A stretch of 64,000 bases of DNA from Polyangiaceae bacterium (GTDB lineage: Bacteria > Myxococcota_A > Polyangia > Polyangiales > Polyangiaceae): positions 310,001-374,000 of the forward strand of contig JAHBVX010000007.1 of assembly GCA_019637295.1 (NCBI GenBank), read 5' to 3'. Of the stretch, positions 54,374 through 62,600 are shown in pieces (position 1 is the stretch's first letter; each line of letters opens with the position of its first letter). Below the pieces are notes generated by a model that ran no database searches, was not told the origin of the DNA, and saw nothing but the letters and a program-made list of their open reading frames with translations. The position numbers were made by a program, and so were the translations under genes.

Positions 54374-55441
54374 ATGAGGCGGTCAATCATGCTCGGGCTG
54401 GGTCTGGCGCTGCTGGGCTGCGGTGGCGACGACTCGGCAGCGGCGGCTCCAGCGACCAAGGACTCCGGCGCCGGAGGTGCGGGCGCCGGCGGACAGGCCG
54501 GCGGCGGGGCGGGTGGCGCGGTCGGGGGCAGCGGCGGTCAGCCCAGCGGCGGCGGCGGCGGCCAGTCGACCGGCGGGGGCGCAGGCACGGCGGGCGCGGG
54601 CGGAGGCGTAGCGGTCAACTGTCCGGCGCCGAAGCCGCCTGGTACCAGCACCTTCAACGTGACCAGCAGCGGCACCGGGCGCAGCGCGCGGCTCGTGATC
54701 CCGGCTTCCTACGACGCCACGAAGACCGTGCCGCTAGTGCTCGTGCTGCACGGCTACACCGAGACGGCTCAGCAGATCGAGACCATCAGCAAGATGACTC
54801 CGGTCGCCGAGCAGTATGGCTTCGTGGTCGCCTATCCGAGCGGCATCAGCAACGCGTGGAATGCTGGCAAGTGCTGTGGTTCGGCGTCCCTACTCAACCG
54901 ACCGGACGTGAAGTTCTTGAGCGACCTGATCGATGCACTCGGGCAAGAGCTGTGCATCGATCCCAAGCGCATCTACGCGGCGGGCTTCTCCAACGGCGCG
55001 ATGCTCTCCAACCGGCTTGGGTGCGAGTTGTCGGGTCGCTTCGCCGCGATCGCTCCCGTCGCTGGCCCCATCGCCATCGACGGCTGCTCTCCGACCCGCG
55101 CCATGCCCATCATTCAATTCCACGGCACCAGCGACGGCGTGGTTCCCTACAACGGTGGGGGTCTCGGCGGCGCCATCAGCCTGCCGGCCAACACCGACTT
55201 CTGGCGCAACAACAACGGCTGCACGGACGCCGCGCCCACCCAGGTGTTCCAGAACGGGGACAGCACCTGCGTCGAGTACCAGTCCTGCACCGGCGGCGCG
55301 GCGGTACGCACCTGCACCGTGGACGGCGGCGGTCACCAATGGCCCGGCGGCACCAGCGCCGGCGCCGGCGGCAAGCTGACCCAGGACATCAAGGCCAGCG
55401 AAGAGATGGCGAAGTTCTTCCTCGCCCACTCGCTGCCCTGA
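54374..55441 (+). CDS. PHB-depolymerase/LpqC-like esterase lipoprotein
   Basis: A 355-residue lipoprotein (lipobox ALLGC) with a Gly/Ala/Ser linker of about 65 residues, then an alpha/beta-hydrolase of the polyhydroxybutyrate depolymerase/feruloyl esterase (LpqC, ChbP) type. Catalytic residues are Ser206 in AAGFSNGAML, Asp in FHGTSDGVVPY (about 258) and His in DGGGHQWPGG (about 320). The oxyanion region is LVLHGYTETA. NWNAGKCCG-like and other Cys positions suggest disulfides. It likely hydrolyses polyester or aromatic esters at the surface; the substrate is uncertain. Confidence 0.87.
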   Translation: MRRSIMLGLGLALLGCGGDDSAAAAPATKDSGAGGAGAGGQAGGGAGGAVGGSGGQPSGGGGGQSTGGGAGTAGAGGGVAVNCPAPKPPGTSTFNVTSSGTGRSARLVIPASYDATKTVPLVLVLHGYTETAQQIETISKMTPVAEQYGFVVAYPSGISNAWNAGKCCGSASLLNRPDVKFLSDLIDALGQELCIDPKRIYAAGFSNGAMLSNRLGCELSGRFAAIAPVAGPIAIDGCSPTRAMPIIQFHGTSDGVVPYNGGGLGGAISLPANTDFWRNNNGCTDAAPTQVFQNGDSTCVEYQSCTGGAAVRTCTVDGGGHQWPGGTSAGAGGKLTQDIKASEEMAKFFLAHSLP

Positions 55442-55445
55442 GCCG

Positions 55446-57119
55446 TCAGTGCACGTTGCCCACGAGCCAGGCGAACGCGGGCACCAGGACCTCTTCTGGC
55501 GAGGCGCCGCCGTGGCGAGCTGCGGTCGTGCCCCTGCCCATGGGCTCGATCAGCGCGCCGTGATCCGAGAAGACCATGACCAGCGTGCGCGGCGCTTGCT
55601 TGGAGAAGTGCTCCGCGAGCGCCTCGGCGGTGTCGCTGGCGACCGCGTCGAGGCGTTCGAGCAGTGGGCCGCCGGGCACGCTCATCGCAGCCTCGACCAG
55701 ATCGAGCTTGAGCACCTCCCGTTGTCCCGCGCGGATGCGACGTGGCGTCGAGGCGGCGCGGCCGCGAGCGACGGGGATCTCCGAGTCCGACTCGCGCGGC
55801 GAGTCCTTCAGCCCCGCGGGTCCCTTGCCCAGAAGCGCGAGCTGTACCTCCGTCCGGGTCGGTAGAGCCGACCACAGCAGCAGACGTTCGGTCAGCGCCG
55901 CCCGTTGCCCGAGCTGGCGTTTCAGTAGCTCGTTCACGCGCAAGCCCAGGTCGAAGCGCATGCCGTCCACGAGCAACAGCTGAACGGAGCGCGCGCCGTG
56001 CAGCCGCGCGACGCGCAGGGCGATGTCCGGCACGTCCAGCACCATCGTCGGGCGCTTGCCGCGCACGCGCAGCGCGTCGAAGGCCTCCGAGTAGCTCTTC
56101 TCGAAGCTCTTTGCCCAGACCTCCGCCACGGACTCGGCGCGCCCATCGGTGACGCCGCGAGCGATCGCGTCGCACAGCGGCACGTACGCTGAGACGAACA
56201 GGCGTTCGATGACGGCCAGTGGCTTGGGGCCGCGAGTAGCCTCGAGCTCGCTCATCCACTGCTCGCACTGCGACTCCGTTGGCCCCGACTCGCCCGCCGA
56301 GCTCTGCGGTGCCGGCTCGAGCGCCTCGGTCTCGGGCGGCTCGCCCGGTGGCTCCGCGGACTGCGCGGACGGGGCCGGCTCGGGCTCTGCGGTCGTGGGC
56401 GCTGCCGAGTCCACGAAAGGAGCGAGGTCGATCTCGACGACCGGCGGCACGCGGTCGCTGTCGACGTGCTCGTCGAACAACGCGGCCATGGCCTTGGCCA
56501 GCGCGGCGGCGTCGTGGGCATCGTCGGTCGGCTCGACGCGGTCGCCGCGGGTCACGGCCGGCGGCGGCTCGCTGAGCTCCATCGCCTGGGCGCTGGCGCG
56601 CACCTCGGGCTGGGGCGAGACCACGCGGGCGTCGGCGGGATCCGGCGTGAGATCGTCCGGTGGAGGACCGACCAGGCGCCGCAGGGACACCGGCTCGTCG
56701 TAGATGGACAGGTAGCGATCCGAGGCGTCGAGCAGGAGCCGAACCGGACGCTCGCTGGCCGCGCTCAGCCACCAGCGCAGTACGGCGCTGTCTTCGGCGT
56801 CGAGCGCACCGGCAAGATTGGCGATGCCCTGCAGCGACTCGAAGCGCAGCTCGAGCCCAACCGCACCGGCGTGCCGCGCCCTGTACAGTTGATCCGACAG
56901 CGAGGCGTCCAGATCGCTCGACGCACCCACGCCCGGCGGAGCGGCGCCGCGCCGATCGAGGGCCTCCTCGACGGCGCTCTCGATGACGAGCGCCAAGCGA
57001 CCTCGCGCGGCCGGTGACGGGGCGGGGACTGCGACCACGAGCACCGTGTCGCTCTCGTGAGTGGGACCCTTGACGTTGCGCCCCGGTTCGATGAATCGGA
57101 CTTCACCGCGGGCGGGCAT
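55446..57119 (-). CDS. PglZ-domain protein (orphan)
   Basis: About 557 residues. The N-terminal 190 residues form an unknown domain (GRLALVIESAVEEAL, RPVRLLLDASDRYLSIYD). A long acidic/Pro linker follows (about 205-300), and the C-terminal third is a PglZ-type alkaline-phosphatase-fold domain: LLLVDGMRFDLG (about 384), SALPTRTEVQLALLGKG, VMVFSDHGALIEP and AARHGGASPEEVLVPAFAWL (about 535). These match the metal and nucleophile sites of PglZ phosphodiesterases known from BREX and Pgl phage defence. No other BREX/Pgl genes are present. The start is uncertain: ATG at 57119, with ATG at 57152 as alternative. It is convergent with the esterase gene. Confidence 0.8.
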   Translation of the reverse strand: MPARGEVRFIEPGRNVKGPTHESDTVLVVAVPAPSPAARGRLALVIESAVEEALDRRGAAPPGVGASSDLDASLSDQLYRARHAGAVGLELRFESLQGIANLAGALDAEDSAVLRWWLSAASERPVRLLLDASDRYLSIYDEPVSLRRLVGPPPDDLTPDPADARVVSPQPEVRASAQAMELSEPPPAVTRGDRVEPTDDAHDAAALAKAMAALFDEHVDSDRVPPVVEIDLAPFVDSAAPTTAEPEPAPSAQSAEPPGEPPETEALEPAPQSSAGESGPTESQCEQWMSELEATRGPKPLAVIERLFVSAYVPLCDAIARGVTDGRAESVAEVWAKSFEKSYSEAFDALRVRGKRPTMVLDVPDIALRVARLHGARSVQLLLVDGMRFDLGLRVNELLKRQLGQRAALTERLLLWSALPTRTEVQLALLGKGPAGLKDSPRESDSEIPVARGRAASTPRRIRAGQREVLKLDLVEAAMSVPGGPLLERLDAVASDTAEALAEHFSKQAPRTLVMVFSDHGALIEPMGRGTTAARHGGASPEEVLVPAFAWLVGNVH

Positions 57120-57314
57120 GGAGGAGGAGATCTCGGCGTTCGCCCAGGTCATCCCCACCCAGTGCCAACAGTTGGGGGCGATGGCCCAGTTTTCTGCGGA
57201 CGGTGCCGGGGCCAGAACCCGTGGCAAGACGGTCGGCCGCGCGGTGCTTGTCAAGCCAAACCGACTTCACTGCGGACGCTCTCCGAAACCGCGTTTGGCC
57301 CGAAGGTTGCCCTG

Positions 57315-57340
57315 TTGACGTTGCCTGCGCGGATAAATAA
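57315..57340 (+). promoter_or_regulatory. Candidate promoter of structured RNA
   Basis: TTGACG at 57315-57320 resembles a -35 element and GATAAATAA at 57332-57340 is the most AT-rich run nearby. The spacing is short for the best pairing (about 12-13 bases) and 17 with a weak TAACGT, so the exact -10 is unsure. It lies directly before the structured region. Confidence 0.4.
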
Positions 57341-57590
57341 CGTGGGTGTTGGTTCCCTCTGCAGGGTCCGAGAGGAGCGCAGTAACGAATCCCGACAAGC
57401 CGTCGAACCAGGGTGACGAGTCTCAGACCAAGAGCTAAGCCCGGAACATCTCACCGGGACAGCCGGCGGCCGGAGAAAGTCTCCCACCTAGCCGAAGCCT
57501 AGGGGTTCGAACTACGCAATTCATTCCCACGGCCCAGGCGGTCAGGAACCATGAACGGGTCGGCAGTCATGCCGGCCCGTTCGGCTATTT
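57341..57590 (+). ncRNA. Structured non-coding RNA, possibly 6S RNA
   Basis: No protein gene fits 57120-57654, yet this stretch is full of local hairpins: CCTCT/AGAGG, CCCGG/CCGGG, GGAGA-AAG-TCTCC and CCTAG/CTAGG. CGTGGG at the 5' end pairs with CCCACG near 57526-57531. Around that pair a longer imperfect closing stem can form, giving a ~190-base rod with an internal open region containing GGGGTTCGAACTACGC. Length and closing-stem layout suit 6S RNA (SsrS), the RNA polymerase decoy. The sequence match is not decisive; a long structured leader of the next gene is the main alternative. Confidence 0.45.
57553..57582 (+). terminator. Strong hairpin terminator
   Basis: GAACGGGTCGGCA and TGCCGGCCCGTTC pair over 13 positions (one G-U) with loop GTCA, followed by TATTT. 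It probably ends the structured RNA. Confidence 0.65.
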
Positions 57591-57620
57591 GCGCGGCGGT
57601 ATGCGCGGAGCCCTTTTTTT
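57583..57620 (+). terminator. Second hairpin with T7 tract
   Basis: GGCT (57583-57586) and GCGC pair with GCGC and AGCC (57609-57612), immediately followed by C and seven Ts (57614-57620). The T run is striking in this GC-rich genome and marks an intrinsic terminator in tandem with the previous hairpin. Confidence 0.5.
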
Positions 57621-57654
57621 GCGCGCGCCACTCGACTACGGTCTTTGCGAAGTC

Positions 57655-58431
57655 ATGGGTGCTGGGAACAGGACGCTCGTACGGTTCGGAGCGCTCGGCG
57701 TGGCGTTGGCCCTCGGGCTATTGGCCAACGCCGCAGGTGCTGCCAAGATCAAAGGCAAGGTCGCGGGCTTTCATGCCCTGCTCAATCCCGTGTGGGAGGA
57801 AGCCAAGGACCCCAAACGCAGGGGCTACTCCTTCCGCGAGCCGGTCCCGACGGTGCGCTCCGAGATGCGCCGGCTGTTCCCGCACATTCCCAAGGAGCTG
57901 TGCATCGCAGCCCTGGCGAGCAGCCCGCAGAAGCCTTCCCCCACGCCGATCTTGATCCGCATCGGCGGCGGCCGCACGACGCCGGTCACCATCGTGGTCC
58001 CGCCCGGGACGCAGCTACAGTTCCGCAACACCGACCCGTTCAAGCACCGCTTGTACGGCGTCGGGATCAAGACCTTCGGTCCGGCGGACATGGCCCGGGG
58101 CGCGACGCGGGACTGGACCGTGCCCGCGCCTGGGTCCTACGAGATCCGCGACGAGCTCGCGCCATCACTTCGCTTCTGGGTGATCGCCGAGCCGAACGTG
58201 GCGGGCATCGGCTACCCCTCGCTGAAGGGTGACTTTCTGCTCAACGTGCCCGAGGACGGCGAGTACACCGTTCAAGCCTTCTTCTCTGGCAAGAAGGTGG
58301 GTCCCGCCAAGACCGTGACGTTGCGGGGTGACGCGGACATCTCGCGCGAGCCGATCAAGGTCGCGGAGGAGAAGAAGGCGGACGACAAGGGCAAGGGCAA
58401 GGACAAGGGCGAGGAAAAGAAGGACAACTGA
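57655..58431 (+). CDS. Exported cupredoxin-like protein
   Basis: A 258-residue periplasmic protein (signal ending ANAAGA, about residue 25). A beta-rich region (VTIVVPPGTQLQFRNTDPFKHRLYGVG, about 105-130, then GSYEIRDELAPSLRFWVIAEPNV) resembles plastocyanin-like/methylamine-utilisation proteins, though the copper-site residues are not clearly conserved. LNVPEDGEYTVQAFFSGKKVGPAKTV follows, and the C-terminus is a Lys/Asp/Glu tail (about 240-258). I use the ATG at 57655, since the longer frame includes the terminator. Its stop TGA overlaps the next ATG by one base (TGATG). It stands first in the 57.7-61.6 kb gene set. Confidence 0.75.
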   Translation: MGAGNRTLVRFGALGVALALGLLANAAGAAKIKGKVAGFHALLNPVWEEAKDPKRRGYSFREPVPTVRSEMRRLFPHIPKELCIAALASSPQKPSPTPILIRIGGGRTTPVTIVVPPGTQLQFRNTDPFKHRLYGVGIKTFGPADMARGATRDWTVPAPGSYEIRDELAPSLRFWVIAEPNVAGIGYPSLKGDFLLNVPEDGEYTVQAFFSGKKVGPAKTVTLRGDADISREPIKVAEEKKADDKGKGKDKGEEKKDN

Positions 58432-60077
58432 TGCTGTTGTCACGATTTTGGTACGTGGTGTTGGCGCTCCTGCTCGGCGCGGCCGTGGCGGTGCTCAACA
58501 TCGCGACGAGCATGTACAACCGCGCCGGCACGCGGGCGATGGGCGAGGGGCTCTCCGCCGATGGACAGGTCGTCAGCTGGTATCTGAAAGACGACGCGCG
58601 GCAGCGCTCGGCGCAGCTGATCCAGTTCGCGCTCGAGGCGGACATCGCCAAGTTTCTCGCCAAGAGCAGCGAGAACGAGAAGGAGGTCCCGTCCGACGCC
58701 AAAGAGAAGGTGCGCGCCGCGCTCAAGAAGATCCACGACGGTATCCCGGAAGAGTTCAACTTCGACGCCGTGTTCGCCGTCGACCAGCACGGACGGGTCG
58801 TCGCCCATCTGGGCTACGAGCAGGCCAGCGGGATGGAGGACTTCGAACTCGGCGGCTATCCGGTCGTCGCGGACGCGCTGCACGGCTACATCCGCGACGA
58901 CACGCTGGTGCTCGATCGCATCTACCGCGTCGTGACCCGGCCGGTGGAGTTCGATCTCGGCCAGCTGCCGGCGGGCGCCATCGTGGGCGCTCGCATCGTG
59001 GATGATCGGTTCGCGCGGGAGCTGTCGAAGCGCACCAACGCGGCGGTGGCGTTCTATACCAAGGGGCAGCGGGTGGCGTCGGGCGCGCCCGAGGGCTTCG
59101 ACCGCAGCCAGATGGACCAGATCGTCGCCGATCTGCCCAAGATCGACGAGGACGAGGACTACCGGAACGTTGGACGCAGCGGCATCCGCCTGCTGGGCGA
59201 GGCGCTCGGCGTGCAGTACACTCGCCTGCCGGGCGAGGCGTGGGAGCTCGGCGCGGGCTTCGCAGTGGGGCGCCTGCCGTCGCAGGTCAACGGCCCTCTG
59301 GGCTTCTTCAAGCGCGCGGACGACCGTGACAAGCAGGGCGCGAACGTGCCGCTGGTGGTCGGCATCGCCGCGCTCGCCATGTTCCTCGGTCTGGTGTTCA
59401 CGCTGTTCGAGCACTCCCGACCCTTGTCGGGCTTTCGGAAGGAAGCCCTGAGGCTCGCCAAGGGCGAGACGGATCAGCTCGCACCCAGCAAGTTTCGCGG
59501 CATCTATCGGAAGATCGCGTCGGATCTGAACGATGGCATCGACCAGGTGGCGGCGAAGGGTGGGGTGCCCCGCCGCGCCGCGGATCTCAAGCAGGTGCTG
59601 GGGGATCTGCCCGCGGAACCGCAGATGAGCGCGTTCAGCTTCCCCGGCAGCACCCAGGAGGACGTCGTCAGCGCGGAGCCCGTGAGCGTGCCGGAGCCGT
59701 CCTCACCCGTGCAGGTCGTCAAGCCGCGGCCCCCGCCACGGCGACCGGGCTCGGGTTCGCTCGAGACCACCATGCAGTCGGAGGGCACCGCGGAGGGCCA
59801 GCCCCATCGCCCGCCGCCACCGCGCCGCCCCGGCCCCAGCGCCGCGGACGGACTCGGCGCAGACGACGCCGAGTGGCGCCGCGTGTTCGACGAGTTCGTG
59901 GCCACGAAGCAGCAGTGCGGTGAGAACATCGACGGCTTCACGTTCGAGAAGTTCGAGGTCACGCTGAAGAAGAACCGCGACGCGCTGGTCCAGCGGCACG
60001 GCGCCGCACGCGTGAAGTTCAGCGTGTACGTCAAGGACGGCAAGGCTGCGCTCAAGGCCAGCCCCATCAAGGAGTGA
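58431..60077 (+). CDS. MXAN_5187-like two-TM membrane protein
   Basis: A 548-residue inner-membrane protein. An N-terminal helix (about 6-25) and a second at about 303-322 flank a 280-residue periplasmic domain (VFAVDQHGRVVAHLGYEQASGM is Cache/PAS-like). A HAMP-like segment follows the second helix (LRLAKGETDQLAPSKFRGIYRKIASDLND), then a Pro-rich linker and a C-terminal domain (WRRVFDEFVATKQQCGENIDGFTFEKFEVTLKKNRDALVQRHG) matching the MXAN_5187 C-terminal type seen in myxobacteria. It probably senses a periplasmic ligand; no kinase or MCP output is present. It is one-base coupled to the previous gene. Confidence 0.8.
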   Translation: MLLSRFWYVVLALLLGAAVAVLNIATSMYNRAGTRAMGEGLSADGQVVSWYLKDDARQRSAQLIQFALEADIAKFLAKSSENEKEVPSDAKEKVRAALKKIHDGIPEEFNFDAVFAVDQHGRVVAHLGYEQASGMEDFELGGYPVVADALHGYIRDDTLVLDRIYRVVTRPVEFDLGQLPAGAIVGARIVDDRFARELSKRTNAAVAFYTKGQRVASGAPEGFDRSQMDQIVADLPKIDEDEDYRNVGRSGIRLLGEALGVQYTRLPGEAWELGAGFAVGRLPSQVNGPLGFFKRADDRDKQGANVPLVVGIAALAMFLGLVFTLFEHSRPLSGFRKEALRLAKGETDQLAPSKFRGIYRKIASDLNDGIDQVAAKGGVPRRAADLKQVLGDLPAEPQMSAFSFPGSTQEDVVSAEPVSVPEPSSPVQVVKPRPPPRRPGSGSLETTMQSEGTAEGQPHRPPPPRRPGPSAADGLGADDAEWRRVFDEFVATKQQCGENIDGFTFEKFEVTLKKNRDALVQRHGAARVKFSVYVKDGKAALKASPIKE

Positions 60078-60081
60078 GAGC

Positions 60082-61602
60082 ATGAGGTTCGCTCGCGGGT
60101 CGATGGTTGCGGGCGCGCTCTGCTTCGCGTCTGCGGCTCAGGCGACCGACGTGCAGCAGTTCCCCGGCCAGGGCACGCAGGGCCTGGGACGCGGGGGCGC
60201 GTGGGTGGCGCGCGCCACCGGGCCGCTCGCGACCTACTACAACCCCGCGGGTCTTGCCGGGCAGCTGACCGGCGTGACCGCGGACGTGGCGCTGGCCATC
60301 ACGAACACCTGTTTCGAGCGAGCGGGGCAGGGGAGTCGTCTCGACTTCGGGGGTGACGGCGTGCCGTACCCTGGCGAGGTATGCGACGACAGCCCGGTGC
60401 AGCCGCTGCCGTCGCTCGGCGGTGTGCTGCGGGTGACCGAACGACTGGGCCTCGGGCTGATGGTGGCTCCGCCCACGCTGTACGGTGCGCGCAGCTTTCC
60501 AGACACCGTGGCAGGGAAGAACGCCATCGGCATCGACGTCCAGCTCCCAGCCCCCACGCGCTACCTGCTCCTCGAGTCGAAGGGCATCGTGCTGAACACG
60601 ACGCTCGGTGCTGGGTTCGAACTCATGGACGACGTGCGGGTCGGCGCCGGGTTCGTCTGGGGGCTCGCCAGCTACACCCTGGCCAACGCGAACCAGAGCG
60701 TGGCGCCCCGCGTGGCGGCCTCGGACGGACTCTACCTCGATCCGGTGACCAGCGACGTGCGCGCGCAGATCGACGTGTCGGATCTGTTCATGCCCGGGTT
60801 CGTGGTCGGCGTGCTGGTGTCGCCGCACCCGATGCTCGACGTTGGCCTGCGCGTGAAGGCACAGGAGGCATTCGATGGTCGTGGCGACCTCGAGACCCGC
60901 GCCAACTACTGGTCGCCGAACGGAGTCTCGAAGGACCCCGTCGTGGGCAGCAGCAGCGAGTCCGGTGAAGATCTCGCTCACTTTCGCCTGCCGAACCCGC
61001 TCGAAGTCCAGGTCGGCGTGCGTTTCCACCTGCCCCGGGAGGGCACCGCGGCCAAGGACGACGAGCGCGATCCCCTCGAGGACGACGTGTTCGACGTCGA
61101 GATCGATCTGTCCTACGCGCGCAACAGCGCCTACGACGCCGCGAGGCTGCGCTTCCCCGAGTCCCCCATCATCCTGGTGAAGGGGACGGGTGGGCGCGTC
61201 CCGCAGAACGGCGACGTGCCCCTGCGCATGCGCGGGGACACGCTGGGCCTGCGCGTCGGCGGGGACGTGACCGTCATTCCCGGCACCTTGGCCCTGCGCG
61301 CCGGAGGTTGGTACGAGCCGGACGTGCAGCGCCCCGAGTCCATCCAGCTCAGCATGCTCGGCAGCCGGCGCATCGGGGTCGCGCTTGGCGGCCAGTATCG
61401 CCTCGGCCCAGTAGACCTCGAGGCCGCGGCCATGCACGTCATGTTCGCCGACGTGGACAACGCTGGACGGGGGCGAACGCGAGTGGTCAGCGGGGACGCG
61501 ACCACCCAACCCACCCCCTTCCGCTCCCCCTACGGCATCAACGGCGGCCGCATCAGCCAGAGCTCCACCATCGTGTCGCTGGGCGGCACGATGCGGTTCT
61601 GA
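60082..61602 (+). CDS. FadL/OmpP1-family outer membrane porin
   Basis: A 506-residue outer-membrane beta-barrel. A signal ends at AQAT; the FadL N-terminal hatch is recognisable in QGTQGLGRGGAWVARATGPLATYYNPAGLAGQ. Alternating beta strands run to the end, which is the typical final aromatic (STIVSLGGTMRF). FadL proteins import long-chain fatty acids or other hydrophobic compounds. The gene starts five bases after the MXAN_5187-like gene, so it shares that transcript. The ligand is not known. Confidence 0.87.
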   Translation: MRFARGSMVAGALCFASAAQATDVQQFPGQGTQGLGRGGAWVARATGPLATYYNPAGLAGQLTGVTADVALAITNTCFERAGQGSRLDFGGDGVPYPGEVCDDSPVQPLPSLGGVLRVTERLGLGLMVAPPTLYGARSFPDTVAGKNAIGIDVQLPAPTRYLLLESKGIVLNTTLGAGFELMDDVRVGAGFVWGLASYTLANANQSVAPRVAASDGLYLDPVTSDVRAQIDVSDLFMPGFVVGVLVSPHPMLDVGLRVKAQEAFDGRGDLETRANYWSPNGVSKDPVVGSSSESGEDLAHFRLPNPLEVQVGVRFHLPREGTAAKDDERDPLEDDVFDVEIDLSYARNSAYDAARLRFPESPIILVKGTGGRVPQNGDVPLRMRGDTLGLRVGGDVTVIPGTLALRAGGWYEPDVQRPESIQLSMLGSRRIGVALGGQYRLGPVDLEAAAMHVMFADVDNAGRGRTRVVSGDATTQPTPFRSPYGINGGRISQSSTIVSLGGTMRF

Positions 61603-61633
61603 GGCCGGCACCCTCAGTCCAGGATTCAAGCGA

Positions 61634-62599
61634 ATGAGCGAACCACGCCTGCACGACGTCTTGATCATCGGCTCGGGTCCCGCGGGTCTCACCGCGGCCA
61701 TCTACGCAGCGCGCGCGAACCTCTCGCCGCTCTGTGTGGAGGGGTTCAACGCGGGCGGGCTGATCCCCGGCGGGCAGCTCATGTTCACCACGGACGTGGA
61801 GAACTACCCCGGATTTCCGGAGAAGGTCAGCGGTCAGGACTTGATGCTTCGGTTTCGCCAGCAGGCCGAGCGTCAGGGCGCCGAGCTCATCACCGCAGAC
61901 GCCCAGAAGGTCGATCTGTCCGCCCGGCCCTTCAAGGTCTGGGTCGGTGAAGACGAGAACGAGCTGCACCTCGCCAAGACGCTGATCATCGCCACCGGCG
62001 CTCGCGCGAACTACCTCGGGCTCGAGAGCGAGGAGCGCCTGAAGAACCGCGGTGTGAGCGCCTGCGCGGTGTGCGATGGAGCGCTCTTCCGCGGACAAGA
62101 CGTGGTCGTGGTGGGTGGCGGGGACACGGCGATGGAGGAGGCGAGCTACCTGGCTGGGCTGTGCCGCCACGTCACGCTCATCCATCGTCGAGACGAGTTC
62201 CGCGCTAGCCAGGTGATGCAGCGGCGTGTGCGGAACAATCCCAAGATCACGGTGCTCACGAGTCACGTGGTCAGCGAGGTGCTCGGCGTCGAGCGCGAGG
62301 AGGTGACCGGCGTTCGCGTACGAGACCTGGCGACCGGCGCCGAGCGCGACCTCGCCTGCTCCGCCATGTTCGTGGCGATTGGGCACACGCCGCTCACGGA
62401 TCTGTTCAAAGGGCAGCTCGACGTACACGACAACGGCTATCTCCGAGTGACACCGGGCACGACGAGCACCAGCGTGCCGGGAGTGTTTGCCGCGGGGGAC
62501 GTCGCGGACTTCGTGTATCGGCAGGCCGTGACGGCGGCGGGCACGGGCTGCATGGCAGCCCTCGAGGCCGAGCGGTTCCTGCAGGCTCACGGGCACTGA
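61634..62599 (+). CDS. trxB: Thioredoxin-disulfide reductase
   Basis: TrxB is the NADPH flavoenzyme that reduces thioredoxin. The 321-residue protein has FAD-binding IGSGPAGLTAAIYAARA at the start, the redox CxxC in VSACAVCDGALFRGQ (about 141-144), NADPH-binding VVGGGDTAMEEASYL, and the C-terminal GVFAAGDVADFVYRQAVTAAGTGCMAA. All catalytic features are present. It is followed by the uracil-DNA glycosylase gene after one base. Confidence 0.95.
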   Translation: MSEPRLHDVLIIGSGPAGLTAAIYAARANLSPLCVEGFNAGGLIPGGQLMFTTDVENYPGFPEKVSGQDLMLRFRQQAERQGAELITADAQKVDLSARPFKVWVGEDENELHLAKTLIIATGARANYLGLESEERLKNRGVSACAVCDGALFRGQDVVVVGGGDTAMEEASYLAGLCRHVTLIHRRDEFRASQVMQRRVRNNPKITVLTSHVVSEVLGVEREEVTGVRVRDLATGAERDLACSAMFVAIGHTPLTDLFKGQLDVHDNGYLRVTPGTTSTSVPGVFAAGDVADFVYRQAVTAAGTGCMAALEAERFLQAHGH

Positions 62600-62600
62600 C

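Noticed and set aside
55446-57119. A BREX phage-defence island around the PglZ-domain gene
   Set aside because: No BrxC-type ATPase, PglX methyltransferase, BrxA/BrxB or Lon-like gene lies on either side.
57341-57590. RNase P RNA, SRP RNA or a known riboswitch for the 57.3 kb RNA
   Set aside because: The conserved GAGGAAAGTCC, GGAAGGAAGCAGC-type and riboswitch core sequences were looked for and not found.
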